Origin: Mycobacterium sp. Marseille-P9652
Lineage (GTDB): Bacteria > Actinomycetota > Actinomycetes > Mycobacteriales > Mycobacteriaceae
Assembly: GCF_902652685.1 (NCBI RefSeq)
Contig: NZ_CACRUY010000041.1
Span: forward strand, 1 to 49,056
Length of the DNA stretch: 49,056 nt
Direction of reading: 5' to 3'
Part shown: positions 31,528-40,190 of the stretch, one piece after another
Numbering within the stretch: position 1 is the first letter of the stretch
How the letters are laid out: each line of letters begins with the position of its first letter
Notes under the pieces: generated by a model
The model's database searches: none
The model's input: the letters and a program-made list of their open reading frames with translations, nothing else
What the model was told of the DNA's origin: nothing
Translations under genes and position numbers: made by a program

Positions 31528-32325
31528 CTACTGCGGGAAGCCGAAGAGTTTGACGACACCGTGATCGCGACCCGCCGTGTAGCCGCCGTCGACCGCGATG
31601 GCCTGGCCGCTGACGAACGAGGCGTCGGGCGACAGCAAAAACGCCGCCATCGCGGCCACCTCGTCGGCCCGCCCGAGCCGCTGCAGCGCGTGCTCGGCGG
31701 TGATCGATGCCAGCGGCTCCTCCATTCCCGGCATGTCGAACACGTTGCGCGCCATGGGCGTATCGATGAACCCCGGACAGATCGAGTTCGCGCGGATGCC
31801 GCTGGGGCCGTAGTCGAGCGCGATGTTCTTGGTGAGCAGGACGACGCCGCCCTTGGCCGCGTTGTAGGAGCTGCCACCCGCCGTGCCCTCAAGGCCCTCG
31901 ATGCTGGCGACGGTCACGATCGAGCCCCGCTCGCCGGCGACGCGGGGCTGCTCGATCATGCGGGCCAGCGCCGCCTTAGCCACCAGGAAGGTGCCGGTGA
32001 GGTTGATGCCGATTACCCGTTCCCATTCGCGGCGGTCGAGCAGGTGGACGGGGCCACCCCCGGCGACCCCGGCGGCGTGGAAGACGCCGTCGAGACGGTC
32101 GGGCACGGCGGCCAGCACGGCGCCGATCGCGGCCTCGTCGGTGACGTCGGCCTCGACGAAGCGGAAGTTCGGGCCGAGATCGGGCGCGGGCGCCAGGTCT
32201 GCGCCGACGACCGTGCCACCCTCGGCCAGCAGTCGTTCGGCGGTGGCCAGCCCGATTCCGGATGCGGCGCCCGTGACGACGAAGGAGCGGGAACGGGCGC
32301 GGTCGGTGTCAACCATGTCGGTCAT
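31528..32325 (-). CDS. SDR family oxidoreductase
   Basis: A 265-residue classical SDR: GAASGIGLA near residue 17, HAAGVAGGG, the catalytic VASIEGLEG and YNAAK near 160, and the C-terminal GQAIAVDGGYTAGRD. Substrate unknown. ATG 32325 is chosen (ATG 32316 is possible); the frame extends upstream without need. Middle gene of a likely CMD-SDR-catalase operon. Confidence 0.88.
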   Translation of the reverse strand: MTDMVDTDRARSRSFVVTGAASGIGLATAERLLAEGGTVVGADLAPAPDLGPNFRFVEADVTDEAAIGAVLAAVPDRLDGVFHAAGVAGGGPVHLLDRREWERVIGINLTGTFLVAKAALARMIEQPRVAGERGSIVTVASIEGLEGTAGGSSYNAAKGGVVLLTKNIALDYGPSGIRANSICPGFIDTPMARNVFDMPGMEEPLASITAEHALQRLGRADEVAAMAAFLLSPDASFVSGQAIAVDGGYTAGRDHGVVKLFGFPQ

Positions 32326-32387
32326 GCTGACATACGTGCGGGGCACCGCGCCCTGTCTAGGCCGGCTGGCCGCGTCGAGCGTGTGCA

Positions 32388-32978
32388 CTAATCGATGTGT
32401 TCCTCACGCCCGGGCACCGAGGCGTCGAACGCGTTGAGTGTGACGGCCACCATCGAGAAGCATCCGACCAGGAAGACGATCTCGCCGACGCCCGGCGCTC
32501 CGAATGCGCCGAGCGCCGCCCGGTAGGTCGTCTCTGGCAGCGGTGCGCCGCGGTTCAGCGCCGCCGCCATGTCATAGGCGACGCGCTCGTCGTCGTCGAG
32601 GTCGCTCGGACGCTCCCCGGCGACGATCGTCGCGATCTTGTCGTCGGCAAGGCCCGCGCGGCGGGCGAAGTACTCGTGACCGTAGATCTCGTATCGGGCG
32701 CCGAACCTGGCCGCGGTCACCAGTATTACCAACTGGTGGATCGCGGCGGGCAACACGGCGTGCTGCCACAGTGATTTGTTGAAGGCCCAGGCGGCTCTGC
32801 CGAAGTCCGGAAAGTGCAGCCAGCCGTTGAACGGGCCGATCAACGCGCCGTCTTCACGGCGCGCGATGAGTTCGCCGAAGTTCTTCTCGATCACCTCCAC
32901 CATGTCGTCATAGAGTTCCCTTTGCTCCGGGCTCAGGCTTGACGGGGGCAACAACGGCAGCCGCGTCCTAGGTGACAT
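32388..32978 (-). CDS. Carboxymuconolactone decarboxylase-family protein
   Basis: A 196-residue all-helical CMD/AhpD-fold protein (LPAAIHQLVILVTAARFGAR, then YEIYGHEYFARRAGLADDKI). The redox CxxC of AhpD is absent and replaced by the YEIYGHE region, so it is unlikely to be a peroxidase; true PcaC function is also unproven. It lies 15 kb from pcaB, so a role in protocatechuate catabolism is not implied by position. Confidence 0.82.
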   Translation of the reverse strand: MSPRTRLPLLPPSSLSPEQRELYDDMVEVIEKNFGELIARREDGALIGPFNGWLHFPDFGRAAWAFNKSLWQHAVLPAAIHQLVILVTAARFGARYEIYGHEYFARRAGLADDKIATIVAGERPSDLDDDERVAYDMAAALNRGAPLPETTYRAALGAFGAPGVGEIVFLVGCFSMVAVTLNAFDASVPGREEHID

Positions 32979-33132
32979 AGCCCGATCGTGCCGTGGACCG
33001 GCGACTTACTCCACGACATATTTGTGACGATTGGTAAGCGCAGGCTCCTACCGGTCGGCGCACGCGCCCCCCCGGCACGGCCGCTAGCCTGAACCGGAGT
33101 CGGCGATAACGGGCTTGACGAGCGGAGGGGCA

Positions 33133-34659
33133 ATGCCGGACACCCGTACCACCGAGACGCTCGCCGGGCTCGTCGAGCGCCACGCGCGCGATCGGCCGCA
33201 CGCGCCCGCGATCCGCTACGGCGACCGGGAATGGTCGTGGGCCGACTGGGCGTCGAGGATCCGGCGCGCGGCCGGGGCGCTGCGCGCCGCCGGGCTGGAG
33301 CGCGGGCAATGCGTGGCGTTCCTGGACAAGAACCATCCGGCCTGCCTGGAGATCCTGTTCGCCGCCGCGTCGATCGGCGCCGTGACCACCGTCGTCAACT
33401 GGCGCCTGGCCGGCGACGAGCTCGCCCACGTCCTCGACGACAGCCGTCCCCGGTTGCTCTTCGTCGGCGCCGAGCTGCGCCCGGCGGTCGAAGGGCTGCC
33501 CGGGCTGGACAGGGTCGTCGTCATCGACGACGAATACGAATCCTTGCTCGCCGCAGCCTCTCCGGCGCAGGGGATCGACGTCGACGAGAACGAGACGGCA
33601 CTGATCATCTACAGCTCCGGCACCACCGGACGCCCCAAAGGCGTCACGCTGAGCCAGCGCGCGCTGGCCAATCACGCGGCCAACCTCGCGCCGGCGTTCC
33701 CGTTCGAGGAGGGCGACGCGAACCTGGTGTGCATGCCGCTGTTCCATGTCGGCGGAATCGGATACGCGCTGTTCGGCATCGCGGCGGGGGTGCCGACCAT
33801 CGTGACGCGGGACGCCGACGCCGGAACGCTGACCGACGCCGTGCGGGCCGGCGCGACCCACGCGTTCTTCGTGCCGCCCGTGATCGCGCGGTTCATGCAG
33901 TCCGAGCGGCCCGACGTGATCTCCGGCCTGCGCTACATCGTGTACGGGGCCGCGCCGATGCCGCTGCCGATGTTGCACCAAGCGCTCGACACCTGGCCCG
34001 AGACGAATTTCGTTCAGGTGTACGGCCAGACGGAGCTGTGCGGGGCGGTGACGGCACTCAGCGACGCCGATCACCGCGACCCCCATCGGCCCGGTCTGCA
34101 GCTGTCGGCCGGAAAAGCGGTGCAGGGCTGCGAGATTCGTGTGGTCGACCCGGAGACGGGCGTCGAGGCGCCGGTCGGGCAGCCCGGCGAGATCTGGGTG
34201 CGCAGCAACCAGAACATGAGCGGCTACCTCAACCGGCCCGAGGCGACGGCCGAGACGATCACCGCCGACGACTGGGTGCGCACCGGTGACATCGGCCGCC
34301 TGGACGCCGACGGCTACGTCTACGTCGAGGACCGGCTGCGGGACATGATCATCACCGGCGGCGAGAACGTCTACGGGCCCGAGGTGGAGAGCGTGCTGAT
34401 CGAGCACCCCGCGATCGCCGACGCCGCCGTCATCGGCGTGCCCGACGACCTCTGGGGCGAGTCGGTGAAGGCGATCGTCGTGGCGACCGCCGATGTCGAC
34501 GCCGCCGACGTCATCGGCTTCTGCCGCGAACACCTGGCCGGATACAAATGCCCGCGGTCGGTGGAGTTCGTGCCGTCGCTCCCCCGAAACGCGAGCGGGA
34601 AGATCCTCAAGGCGCAACTGCGCGAACCGTATTGGCGGGACCGGGAAAGGGGCATCTGA
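33133..34659 (+). CDS. Acyl-CoA synthetase (medium/very-long-chain FadD type)
   Basis: A 508-residue ANL enzyme with YSSGTTGRPKG near residue 158, VYGQTE near 298, DWVRTGDIGRLD, and GGENVYGPEVE, ending with the catalytic Lys in NASGKILKAQL. The length is typical of FadD13-like short FadD enzymes. ATG 33133 has a GGAGGGG site upstream; the in-frame TTG 33115 is less likely. Followed after 2 nt by the MBL-fold gene. Confidence 0.9.
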   Translation: MPDTRTTETLAGLVERHARDRPHAPAIRYGDREWSWADWASRIRRAAGALRAAGLERGQCVAFLDKNHPACLEILFAAASIGAVTTVVNWRLAGDELAHVLDDSRPRLLFVGAELRPAVEGLPGLDRVVVIDDEYESLLAAASPAQGIDVDENETALIIYSSGTTGRPKGVTLSQRALANHAANLAPAFPFEEGDANLVCMPLFHVGGIGYALFGIAAGVPTIVTRDADAGTLTDAVRAGATHAFFVPPVIARFMQSERPDVISGLRYIVYGAAPMPLPMLHQALDTWPETNFVQVYGQTELCGAVTALSDADHRDPHRPGLQLSAGKAVQGCEIRVVDPETGVEAPVGQPGEIWVRSNQNMSGYLNRPEATAETITADDWVRTGDIGRLDADGYVYVEDRLRDMIITGGENVYGPEVESVLIEHPAIADAAVIGVPDDLWGESVKAIVVATADVDAADVIGFCREHLAGYKCPRSVEFVPSLPRNASGKILKAQLREPYWRDRERGI

Positions 34660-34661
34660 GC

Positions 34662-35447
34662 ATGGACGCGCGGCGCCGCGAACTGGCGGTCAGTGTTCTG
34701 GGCGGTCCCACAACGGTCATCGACATCGCGGGCCGGCGGATCGTCATGGACCCGACCTTCGATCCGCCCGGCGAGCACGGCTACCTGACGAAGACCGTCG
34801 GCCCGGCGGTGACCGCCGAAGCCCTGGGGCCGGTGGACGCGGTGCTGATCAGTCACGACGAGCACCCCGACAACCTGGACGACGAGGGCAGGCGGATGGC
34901 GCTGGCCTCGCCGTTGGTGCTCGCTCATCCCGGTGCGGCCCGCCGACTGGGCGCGCCGGCGGTCGGCCTCGCGCCGTGGGGGTCCTGCGACCTCCCCGGT
35001 GGCTCGGGAGCCCTTGCCGTGCAGGCGGTTCCCGCCGTGCACGGCCCGGCCGACGGCAAGCGGGACGCGAGCGGCCATGTCAACTGCGAGGTCACCGGGT
35101 TCGTGCTGTCGGGCCCCTACCTGCCGACCGTCTACCTCAGCGGGGACAACGCCTCGATGGCGGCGGTCAGGGACATCGCCGACCGCGTCGGCACCATCGA
35201 CGTCGCGGTGCTCTTCGCCGGGGCCGCGTGCGTGCCGGCCAAGGAGCGCGGCCGCCCGCTGACCTTGACGTCGGCCCGCGCGGCCGCGGCCGCCGAGGTG
35301 CTGGGCGCCCGGGTGGTGATTCCCGCGCATGTCGACGGCTGGACCCACTTCAGCGAGGGCGTCGACGAGTTCGTCGACGCGTTCGACCAGGCCGGCATCC
35401 GCGACGTGCTGCGGGTGGTCGCCCACGGCGAGTGGGTGGACCTATAG
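34662..35447 (+). CDS. MBL-fold metal-dependent hydrolase (UlaG-like)
   Basis: A 261-residue metallo-beta-lactamase-fold protein. The metal motif is atypical: ISHDEHPDNLDD in place of HxHxDH; later conserved histidines occur in VPAVHGPAD and VVIPAHVDGW. Resembles UlaG/lactonase-like MBL proteins. ATG 34662 follows the ligase stop immediately, indicating an operon. Its TAG shares the palindrome CTATAG (35442-35447) with the convergent crotonase stop. Confidence 0.82.
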   Translation: MDARRRELAVSVLGGPTTVIDIAGRRIVMDPTFDPPGEHGYLTKTVGPAVTAEALGPVDAVLISHDEHPDNLDDEGRRMALASPLVLAHPGAARRLGAPAVGLAPWGSCDLPGGSGALAVQAVPAVHGPADGKRDASGHVNCEVTGFVLSGPYLPTVYLSGDNASMAAVRDIADRVGTIDVAVLFAGAACVPAKERGRPLTLTSARAAAAAEVLGARVVIPAHVDGWTHFSEGVDEFVDAFDQAGIRDVLRVVAHGEWVDL

Positions 35448-36269
35448 CCGGCCCTCGGTGCGCAGTTCCGGGTGCACCCAGGACGGCGAGCGGCGCTCCT
35501 TGAAGGCCCGGACGCCCTCCCGCGCCTCGGCGTCGGTGAGGCTGGCGGTCATGCCGATGCGGTTGTACAGGCCGAGGTAGTCGTCGATGCCGGACTTGAT
35601 CACGCCGCGCGCCCGCGGGGCGGTCCGGCAGCATTGCGCCAGAACGTCTTTCGCCGCGCCGATCAGGTCGTCGTGCGGCACGACCCGGGTCACCAGGCCC
35701 CAGTCGAGCGCCTCGGACGCCGTCAGCACCCGGCCGGTGAACATGAGGTCGCGGGTGCGGACCGGGCCGATGTGGCGGAGCAGCATCTGGCTGTAGTAGG
35801 TGTCGGCGTAGCCGCGGAACAACTCGGGCACGCGGAAGGTCGCGCGCTCGCTGACCACGGACACGTCGCTGCACAGCGCGATCTGGAAGCCGCCGCCCTG
35901 GCACAGGCCGTTGACCGCCGACACGATCGGCTTGCCCGAGGTCCGCACCGCGTCGAAGGGGGTGACGTCCATGCCGAGCGCGGAGCCGAAGGTGATCCAG
36001 TTGTCGGCCTCTCCCCCGCCGCCCATGTCGCCGCCCGGTGCGAAGACGTCGCCCGTGCCGGTGATCAACAGTCCGGCGAGGTCCGGATCCGCGTTGACGC
36101 GGCCGACGGCGTAGCGGATCCCGAAGTACATCGCGGGGGTCAGCGCGTTGCGGGCCTCCGGGCGGTCGATGGTGCACACCGCGAACGGCCCCTGGCGCTC
36201 GAACCTCAGATAAGGGGTGCCCAGCCAGTCGCCGTCGGGAGGGCGCGGGGTGCTGCTCGCTGTCGCCAC
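35442..36269 (-). CDS. Enoyl-CoA hydratase/isomerase (crotonase family)
   Basis: A 275-residue crotonase. The oxyanion-hole segments are GTGDVFAPGGDMGGG (residues about 71-85) and VNGLCQGGGFQIALCSD (about 118). The C-terminal KERRSPSWVHPE is common in mycobacterial EchA proteins. GTG 36269 has GAGGAG 5 nt upstream and a TACAGT -10 candidate at 36298-36293. The precise acyl-CoA substrate is unknown. Confidence 0.9.
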   Translation of the reverse strand: MATASSTPRPPDGDWLGTPYLRFERQGPFAVCTIDRPEARNALTPAMYFGIRYAVGRVNADPDLAGLLITGTGDVFAPGGDMGGGGEADNWITFGSALGMDVTPFDAVRTSGKPIVSAVNGLCQGGGFQIALCSDVSVVSERATFRVPELFRGYADTYYSQMLLRHIGPVRTRDLMFTGRVLTASEALDWGLVTRVVPHDDLIGAAKDVLAQCCRTAPRARGVIKSGIDDYLGLYNRIGMTASLTDAEAREGVRAFKERRSPSWVHPELRTEGRL

Positions 36270-36317
36270 GGGGCTCCTCTCAGAACGGAGCTACTGTAGC
36301 GCTTTCGGTAGGCGCGA

Positions 36318-36617
36318 CTACGCGTAGCCCAGCGAGGCGGTGCCGATGGTTTGGGAGGCGTCGGCGACGAGCGCGGCGAGCTTGTCCTGCAGCGTGGCCG
36401 TAGCCTCGCCGACGGGTTTGTCGCAGAAGCGGCAGTTCGTGCTGAAGCGCGGCTGGTCGGCCTCGTCCGGCCAGAACCGGCGTGGCCCGACGGCCGCTCC
36501 CGGGTCGAATTGGACGGCCTGGTGGGGCGCCTCCTTGAGGATCCTGCCGACCGGATGGGACTGCGGGCACTCGAGTTTGAGCACGCCGATGCCCTCTTGG
36601 TTGGCTGGCACGGTCAC
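36318..36617 (-). CDS. Conserved hypothetical, cysteine-containing (99 aa)
   Basis: A 99-residue soluble protein with VLKLECPQSHPVGRILKEAP and, near residue 68, FSTNCRFCDKPVG, a possible half zinc-ribbon. Start GTG 36617 overlaps the TGA of the preceding 34-aa gene (GTGA); a GTG six bases later is an alternative. Family and function not recognised. Confidence 0.65.
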   Translation of the reverse strand: MTVPANQEGIGVLKLECPQSHPVGRILKEAPHQAVQFDPGAAVGPRRFWPDEADQPRFSTNCRFCDKPVGEATATLQDKLAALVADASQTIGTASLGYA

Positions 36618-36718
36618 CGCCGGCGCGCCTGGTCCGGCGCGCTTTTCAGCCAGGCCCAGACGATGACGCCCTCTAACGCGAGTCCCACCCCGACGAACAC
36701 CCACTGCACAGGAGACAT
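36614..36718 (-). CDS. 34-residue single-helix membrane protein
   Basis: Too short for routine ORF lists. ATG 36718 to TGA 36614 encodes MSPVQWVFVGVGLALEGVIV and then WAWLKSAPDQARRR: one hydrophobic helix (about residues 5-24) followed by a basic tail, so probably N-out/C-in. The TGA overlaps the next gene's GTG, a coupling that supports real translation. Function unknown. Confidence 0.6.
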   Translation of the reverse strand: MSPVQWVFVGVGLALEGVIVWAWLKSAPDQARRR

Positions 36719-36913
36719 GCCTGTGATGACAGCAGCCTCGGCGGGCGCGCGCAACTTCGTTTCTTTGAGCTGCGACGTTCGTGCTCGCGGCGGCGGCCCG
36801 CCATCTGACTGTTCACCGGTTCATCATCTGGATTTTCCGGGTCTTCTCTAGGGTGCGTAGCTATTCGACGCGCGCGGAATCGGCGTCGACCCGTCAGAAA
36901 GGAAGCGCGTCAG

Positions 36914-37261
36914 ATGCCTTCACCTCGCTGGCTTGCCCGCGTGACCGCTCCGTTCATGGTCGGTGTCGCCCTGCTGGCCGGCGCCCCTCATGCGGACGCC
37001 GATGCCGCCGACGACGCCTACCTCGCTCAGCTTCGTGCGGCCGGCTTCAATTGGCCGCCGGACCACGAGGCCGCCCTGACCGGGATGGGGCGCCTCATTT
37101 GCGACGACCTGGGGTGGGGCTGGAACTACGACCAGCTGTCCCAGCAGATCCATGCCACGCTGGACCCGAGGAACGTCACCCTGGGCGACGTCAACAACAT
37201 GGTCGCCATCGCGCATGCGACCTACTGCCCGACCCAGCGGTGCTGGGCGGCGCACTGCTGA
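36914..37261 (+). CDS. Secreted DUF732 protein
   Basis: A 115-residue exported protein. Signal peptide residues 1-30 (RVTAPFMVGVALLAGAPHADA), then a DUF732 domain (DAYLAQLRAAGFNWP, then CDDLGWGWNYDQLSQQI, AHATYCP) with a conserved Cys pair. ATG 36914 has AAAGGAAG 8 nt upstream. DUF732 proteins are mycobacterial envelope proteins of unknown function. The tail adds a CWAAHC cysteine pair. Confidence 0.87.
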   Translation: MPSPRWLARVTAPFMVGVALLAGAPHADADAADDAYLAQLRAAGFNWPPDHEAALTGMGRLICDDLGWGWNYDQLSQQIHATLDPRNVTLGDVNNMVAIAHATYCPTQRCWAAHC

Positions 37262-37462
37262 GCGTCTGGGACCCAGCGACCTCGAGCGTCTGAGCGGCCG
37301 CTCGATTCGAAGCGAAACGTTGTGCTGATCAAGCGATTTGCGCCGGTTCGTGTCATTTGTGCAGGACGGGCCGCCCCGGGCCGCTAGCCCCTGCACTGGC
37401 AGCTGCAAGACTGGTTCCCACGACCAGCCCCACGCGGGCACCAGACACTGACTTAGGCAGCC

Positions 37463-38413
37463 ATGACCCCCACGATCGCCGTTCTGTTCGTCCACGGCGT
37501 CGAGATCAAGGATCCCGACTACGCCGACAACGCGATCAAGCTGCTCCGGGCCGAATACGCCCGCGCCTGCCGGGGCGCAGAAGCCGCGCAACTCGAGATC
37601 GAGGCGGCGTGCTGGATCCCGGTCGTGGAGCCAGGTCTCGACAAGATCGTGCGCGCGTCGTTCGGTCGGGGTTTCGCCGGCTGGGCGCAGCGGCTGGACC
37701 ACCTGGTCCATCGCATCAACAACGGCTCGTATCTCGCCATGCTGCCGGTGGTCGTGTCCGGCCTCGTGGGCCGGATACCCGGGCTGCCGAAGGCACACTG
37801 GCCGACGCTGCGGTGGGCTGTCACCTACTTTCTGGGCGACGTCATCGCCTACCAGATCGCCGAGGGCAGCGACGCCAATTACGACGCCATCCACGCCTGC
37901 CTGGATGAGGCGCTGGCCACCCTGGCCGAACGGGCCCCGGACGCACCGTTGTGCGTCATCGCGCACAGCCTCGGCACCGTCATCGCTTCGGATTATTTTT
38001 ACGACCTGCAGAACACGCCCAAAAAGGGGAAGAAGGCGAAGAAGTCGTCGACTCCGCTCCAGCGTGGCGAGACGCTGACCTGGTTCTACACCCTGGGCAG
38101 CCCCATCGCGTTATGGATGGTCCGCTACCCGAAGTTCGATGCTCCGATCAAACTTCCCGGTCGCACGCGCAGCGCCGCTGCGCGCAGGGCGGCGCAGTGG
38201 GTGAACTTCCACGACCCCGACGACATCGTCGCCTATCCTCTGCGGACGCTGAACGCGCATTACGCCGATGCGGTCGACTGCGACCAGGCGGTGTCGGTCG
38301 GGCCGCCCATTCTCGGGAACACTCCGGTCTCACACGTCGCTTACTTCAATTCGCGGAAGGTCATGCGGCCCATCGCGCAACGCCTCGCCATGTTCACGCA
38401 ACCTGCGCCGTAA
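37463..38413 (+). CDS. Alpha/beta-hydrolase/lipase-like protein
   Basis: A 316-residue protein. AVLFVHGVE at the N-terminus is the oxyanion HG motif; CVIAHSLGTVIASDY near residue 170 carries the nucleophile Ser (xHSLG). FHDPDDIVAYPL and TPVSHVAYF provide candidate Asp and His. A lysine-rich loop (KKGKKAKK) follows the nucleophile helix. No signal peptide. Substrate unknown. The 200 bp upstream contain GAGCGGCCGCTC (37292-37303, palindrome) but no clear promoter. Confidence 0.75.
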   Translation: MTPTIAVLFVHGVEIKDPDYADNAIKLLRAEYARACRGAEAAQLEIEAACWIPVVEPGLDKIVRASFGRGFAGWAQRLDHLVHRINNGSYLAMLPVVVSGLVGRIPGLPKAHWPTLRWAVTYFLGDVIAYQIAEGSDANYDAIHACLDEALATLAERAPDAPLCVIAHSLGTVIASDYFYDLQNTPKKGKKAKKSSTPLQRGETLTWFYTLGSPIALWMVRYPKFDAPIKLPGRTRSAAARRAAQWVNFHDPDDIVAYPLRTLNAHYADAVDCDQAVSVGPPILGNTPVSHVAYFNSRKVMRPIAQRLAMFTQPAP

Positions 38414-38448
38414 CTGGGGCTAGATTCGTCATCTGCACATGACCTGAG

Positions 38449-38520
38449 TGGTCCCGGCTGGGATCGAACCAGCGACCTTCCGCGTGTGAAGCGGACGCTC
38501 TTCCACTGAGCCACGGGACC
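38449..38520 (-). tRNA. tRNA-Val (CAC)
   Basis: Full cloverleaf on the minus strand: acceptor GGTCCCG/CGGGACC, anticodon loop TTCACAC (anticodon CAC), T arm with GGTTCGATCCC. CCA not encoded. Confidence 0.92.
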
Positions 38521-38690
38521 GGCGAACGACGTCGAACATTAGCACCATACCGGCATCGCCTGACCCGCCACCTGCGTCGCCCGACGGGTCACTCCCGCCG
38601 GGAGCCCGAACTTGCCGAAAAATTTGTATGTGCCCGCTCGGGTGGACTATCGTCGTGCTTCGCACCGGGCGACGATCTCGCCCGTTGCGC

Positions 38691-38763
38691 GCGGATGTAG
38701 CGCAGTTGGTAGCGCATCACCTTGCCAAGGTGAGGGTCGCGGGTTCGAATCCCGTCATCCGCT
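38691..38763 (+). tRNA. tRNA-Gly (GCC)
   Basis: Acceptor GCGGATG/CATCCGC, anticodon loop TTGCCAA (GCC), T arm GGGTTCGAATCCC. CCA not encoded. Confidence 0.95.
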
Positions 38764-38792
38764 CGAAGGTGCAAGTGGCATCAATCCCCAGC

Positions 38793-38863
38793 GGTGGAGT
38801 GGCCGAGTGGTGAGGCAACGGCCTGCAAAGCCGTGCACACGGGTTCGATTCCCGTCTCCACCT
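38793..38863 (+). tRNA. tRNA-Cys (GCA)
   Basis: Acceptor GGTGGAG/CTCCACC, anticodon loop CTGCAAA (GCA), T arm GGGTTCGATTCCC. CCA not encoded. Confidence 0.95.
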
Positions 38864-38880
38864 CCATGTGTTTTGACCCG

Positions 38881-38955
38881 GCGCGATTAGCTCAGCGGGA
38901 GAGCGCTTCCCTGACACGGAAGAGGTCACTGGTTCAATCCCAGTATCGCGCACCA
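38881..38955 (+). tRNA. tRNA-Val (GAC), island integration site
   Basis: Acceptor GCGCGAT/ATCGCGC, anticodon loop CTGACAC (GAC), T arm CTGGTTCAATCCCAG, CCA encoded. Its last 11 bases begin the 17-bp direct repeat that bounds the island, so the gene stays intact after insertion. Confidence 0.95.
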
Positions 38956-38961
38956 GAGTTT
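38945..38961 (+). repeat. attL: 17-bp direct repeat in tRNA-Val 3' end
   Basis: ATCGCGCACCAGAGTTT covers the 3' acceptor strand, discriminator and CCA of tRNA-Val(GAC) plus six bases. Confidence 0.88.
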
Positions 38962-39281
38962 ATGCAGACGAAAGCGTATATTTAGCCCACCAAATAAGGG
39001 CCAATGACCTATATATGACCTGACACTCTTCTGCTGGTGACCTATATAAGAGGTAGTCAGGCAGAACCTGCGCCGATTTCCGGCGACACACCAGCAACCC
39101 CATTGCCAAATATCCAAACCGAAGGGGCCGGCGCCGCGGCAATCAGGTTTACTCGCCCATCTGCGTTCAATCGGGCGAGCGTGCGGGTTACGGTTCGATC
39201 CGGGGACCATGACGTAGCAGCCGCAGCACTGATCCGGACACCAGCGGAACTGGATCTCTCCAGCGTTTGGAGGTGGAACCT
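38962..39281. other. Gene-free stretch next to attL with repeats
   Basis: No gene is supported here. It contains AT-rich sequence with the direct repeats at 39005 and 39038 described separately, and nothing resembling an integrase fragment in any frame. Confidence 0.6.
39005..39048 (+). repeat. TGACCTATATA direct repeats near attL
   Basis: TGACCTATATA occurs at 39005-39015 and 39038-39048, 33 bp apart (about three helical turns), with a related ATGACCTGA between. Position 45-90 bp from the att core suits arm-type integrase or excisionase sites. Confidence 0.5.
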
Positions 39282-39517
39282 ATGCGAATCGAGATTTGCC
39301 AACGTTGCAATCGACGGCTGGTAGTGAACCACAAGGGCCGGTTTCCGGCTCATAAAGGGCGCGAGAGTGGACGTGGGTTTGCAGTGGTTCGTATCAGAAA
39401 CCCGGTGAGCAGGAACTGTCGACTGAATTTCAGAAGGAACTGCGGAAGATCGAGAAAGCCAAGGGTCGCGCCAAAGTAAGCGCCAAAAGCAAGACAGGGA
39501 ACAGTCGCCTCCACTGA
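39282..39517 (+). pseudogene. Phage-type zinc-ribbon protein, frameshifted
   Basis: ATG 39282 has a strong GGAGG site and encodes CQRCNRRLVVNHKGRFPAHK. Near 39370 the frame must shift by one base to continue as VCSGSYQKPGEQELSTEF and finish at TGA 39517; in the original frame the ORF runs on to a stop at 39479 with no sensible sequence. Joined, the two halves give the Cys-x2-Cys...His...Cys-x-Gly-Ser pattern of small actinophage zinc-ribbon proteins. A single-base deletion is the simplest explanation; sequencing error or programmed frameshifting is not excluded, though no canonical slippery heptamer is present. Confidence 0.6.
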
Positions 39518-39666
39518 CGGCTAGATGTTCCGTCTGCCACAAGCGGGTACGACTACGTAAAGACGGCCGAGCAGTGTCCCATGGTTACGACGGCGACGGC
39601 TTCAAGTGCGGTGGGTCGGGAAGGTTGCCGGTCGGCGGGCGGCCCCCGCACGATTGGCCTCAGTAA
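39514..39666 (+). CDS. Second zinc-ribbon protein, possible CTG start
   Basis: The frame encodes ARCSVCHKRVRLRKDGRAVS, then HGYDGDGFKCGGSGRLPV: a clear Cys-x2-Cys / His / Cys-x-Gly-Ser zinc-ribbon like its neighbour, indicating a paralogous pair. No ATG, GTG or TTG opens the frame; CTG 39514 overlaps the upstream TGA (CTGA), the position where an ATGA overlap would be expected. It is either a gene with a weak start or a decayed one. Confidence 0.5.
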   Translation: MTARCSVCHKRVRLRKDGRAVSHGYDGDGFKCGGSGRLPVGGRPPHDWPQ

Positions 39667-39917
39667 GCGTCGAACCGATGCCGGACAGCTCGGACGCCGC
39701 CGAAGAAAGGGACTGCGGAACCGCTAGCAGGTAAGACATTGCCGTTCCTCCGTGTGTCTACCCCCCAGCGAAAAGTATGACCCGCCTCTACGGGCCCGCA
39801 AAGCGCATTTTTCAACAACAAAGGCTTTCTGTCGCCCAGGCGCTCCCCATCGAAGGCGTCCAGAGCGCAGGACCCCTTACAAAAGAGGACTGAAACCAAC
39901 TCGACCTGCAGGTCCAG

Positions 39918-40190
39918 CTAACGGTTGTCGGGGCACCCCTGCTCTCGTCGGGGGCGGCCCGGTTCACGCCGAGAGACGTGCCCTCGCTTCAGCGGCAGGG
40001 GCTGCGTTCGCTTCGGGGGCAGCAATGTTCCCAGGATTGGGACGCCGCCAAGGTGTTCGCTGCACCACTTGTCAACGGCACTCTTGTAGCTGCCGTCATC
40101 GTTGTAGAACCGACGGTGAATCCACGGAATCTGGTCGAGTTTGAGGGCCAGTTGCTTGCCGGCCGCGGCGGCCGTGACGATCGGTCTCAC
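39918..40190 (-). CDS. Hypothetical island protein (90 aa), leaderless
   Basis: GTG 40190 follows TAGATT (minus strand) by exactly 7 nt, a leaderless promoter. The 90-residue product reads RPIVTAAAAGKQLALKLDQI, then PWIHRRFYNDDGSYKSAVDK, then a basic tail. It lacks recognisable domains. Coding potential is plausible in the first 60 residues and weaker in the tail. The 250 bp between the zinc-ribbon gene and this one hold nothing I can name. Confidence 0.4.
   Translation of the reverse strand: MRPIVTAAAAGKQLALKLDQIPWIHRRFYNDDGSYKSAVDKWCSEHLGGVPILGTLLPPKRTQPLPLKRGHVSRREPGRPRREQGCPDNR

Noticed and set aside
32388-32978. Assignment of the CMD-family protein as PcaC
   Set aside because: It is 15 kb from pcaB, in a different operon, and the fold is shared by many unrelated functions.
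39752-40144. 130-aa plus-strand ORF in the island
   Set aside because: Arg/Cys-rich, no fold or ribosome site; overlaps a better-supported leaderless minus-strand ORF.
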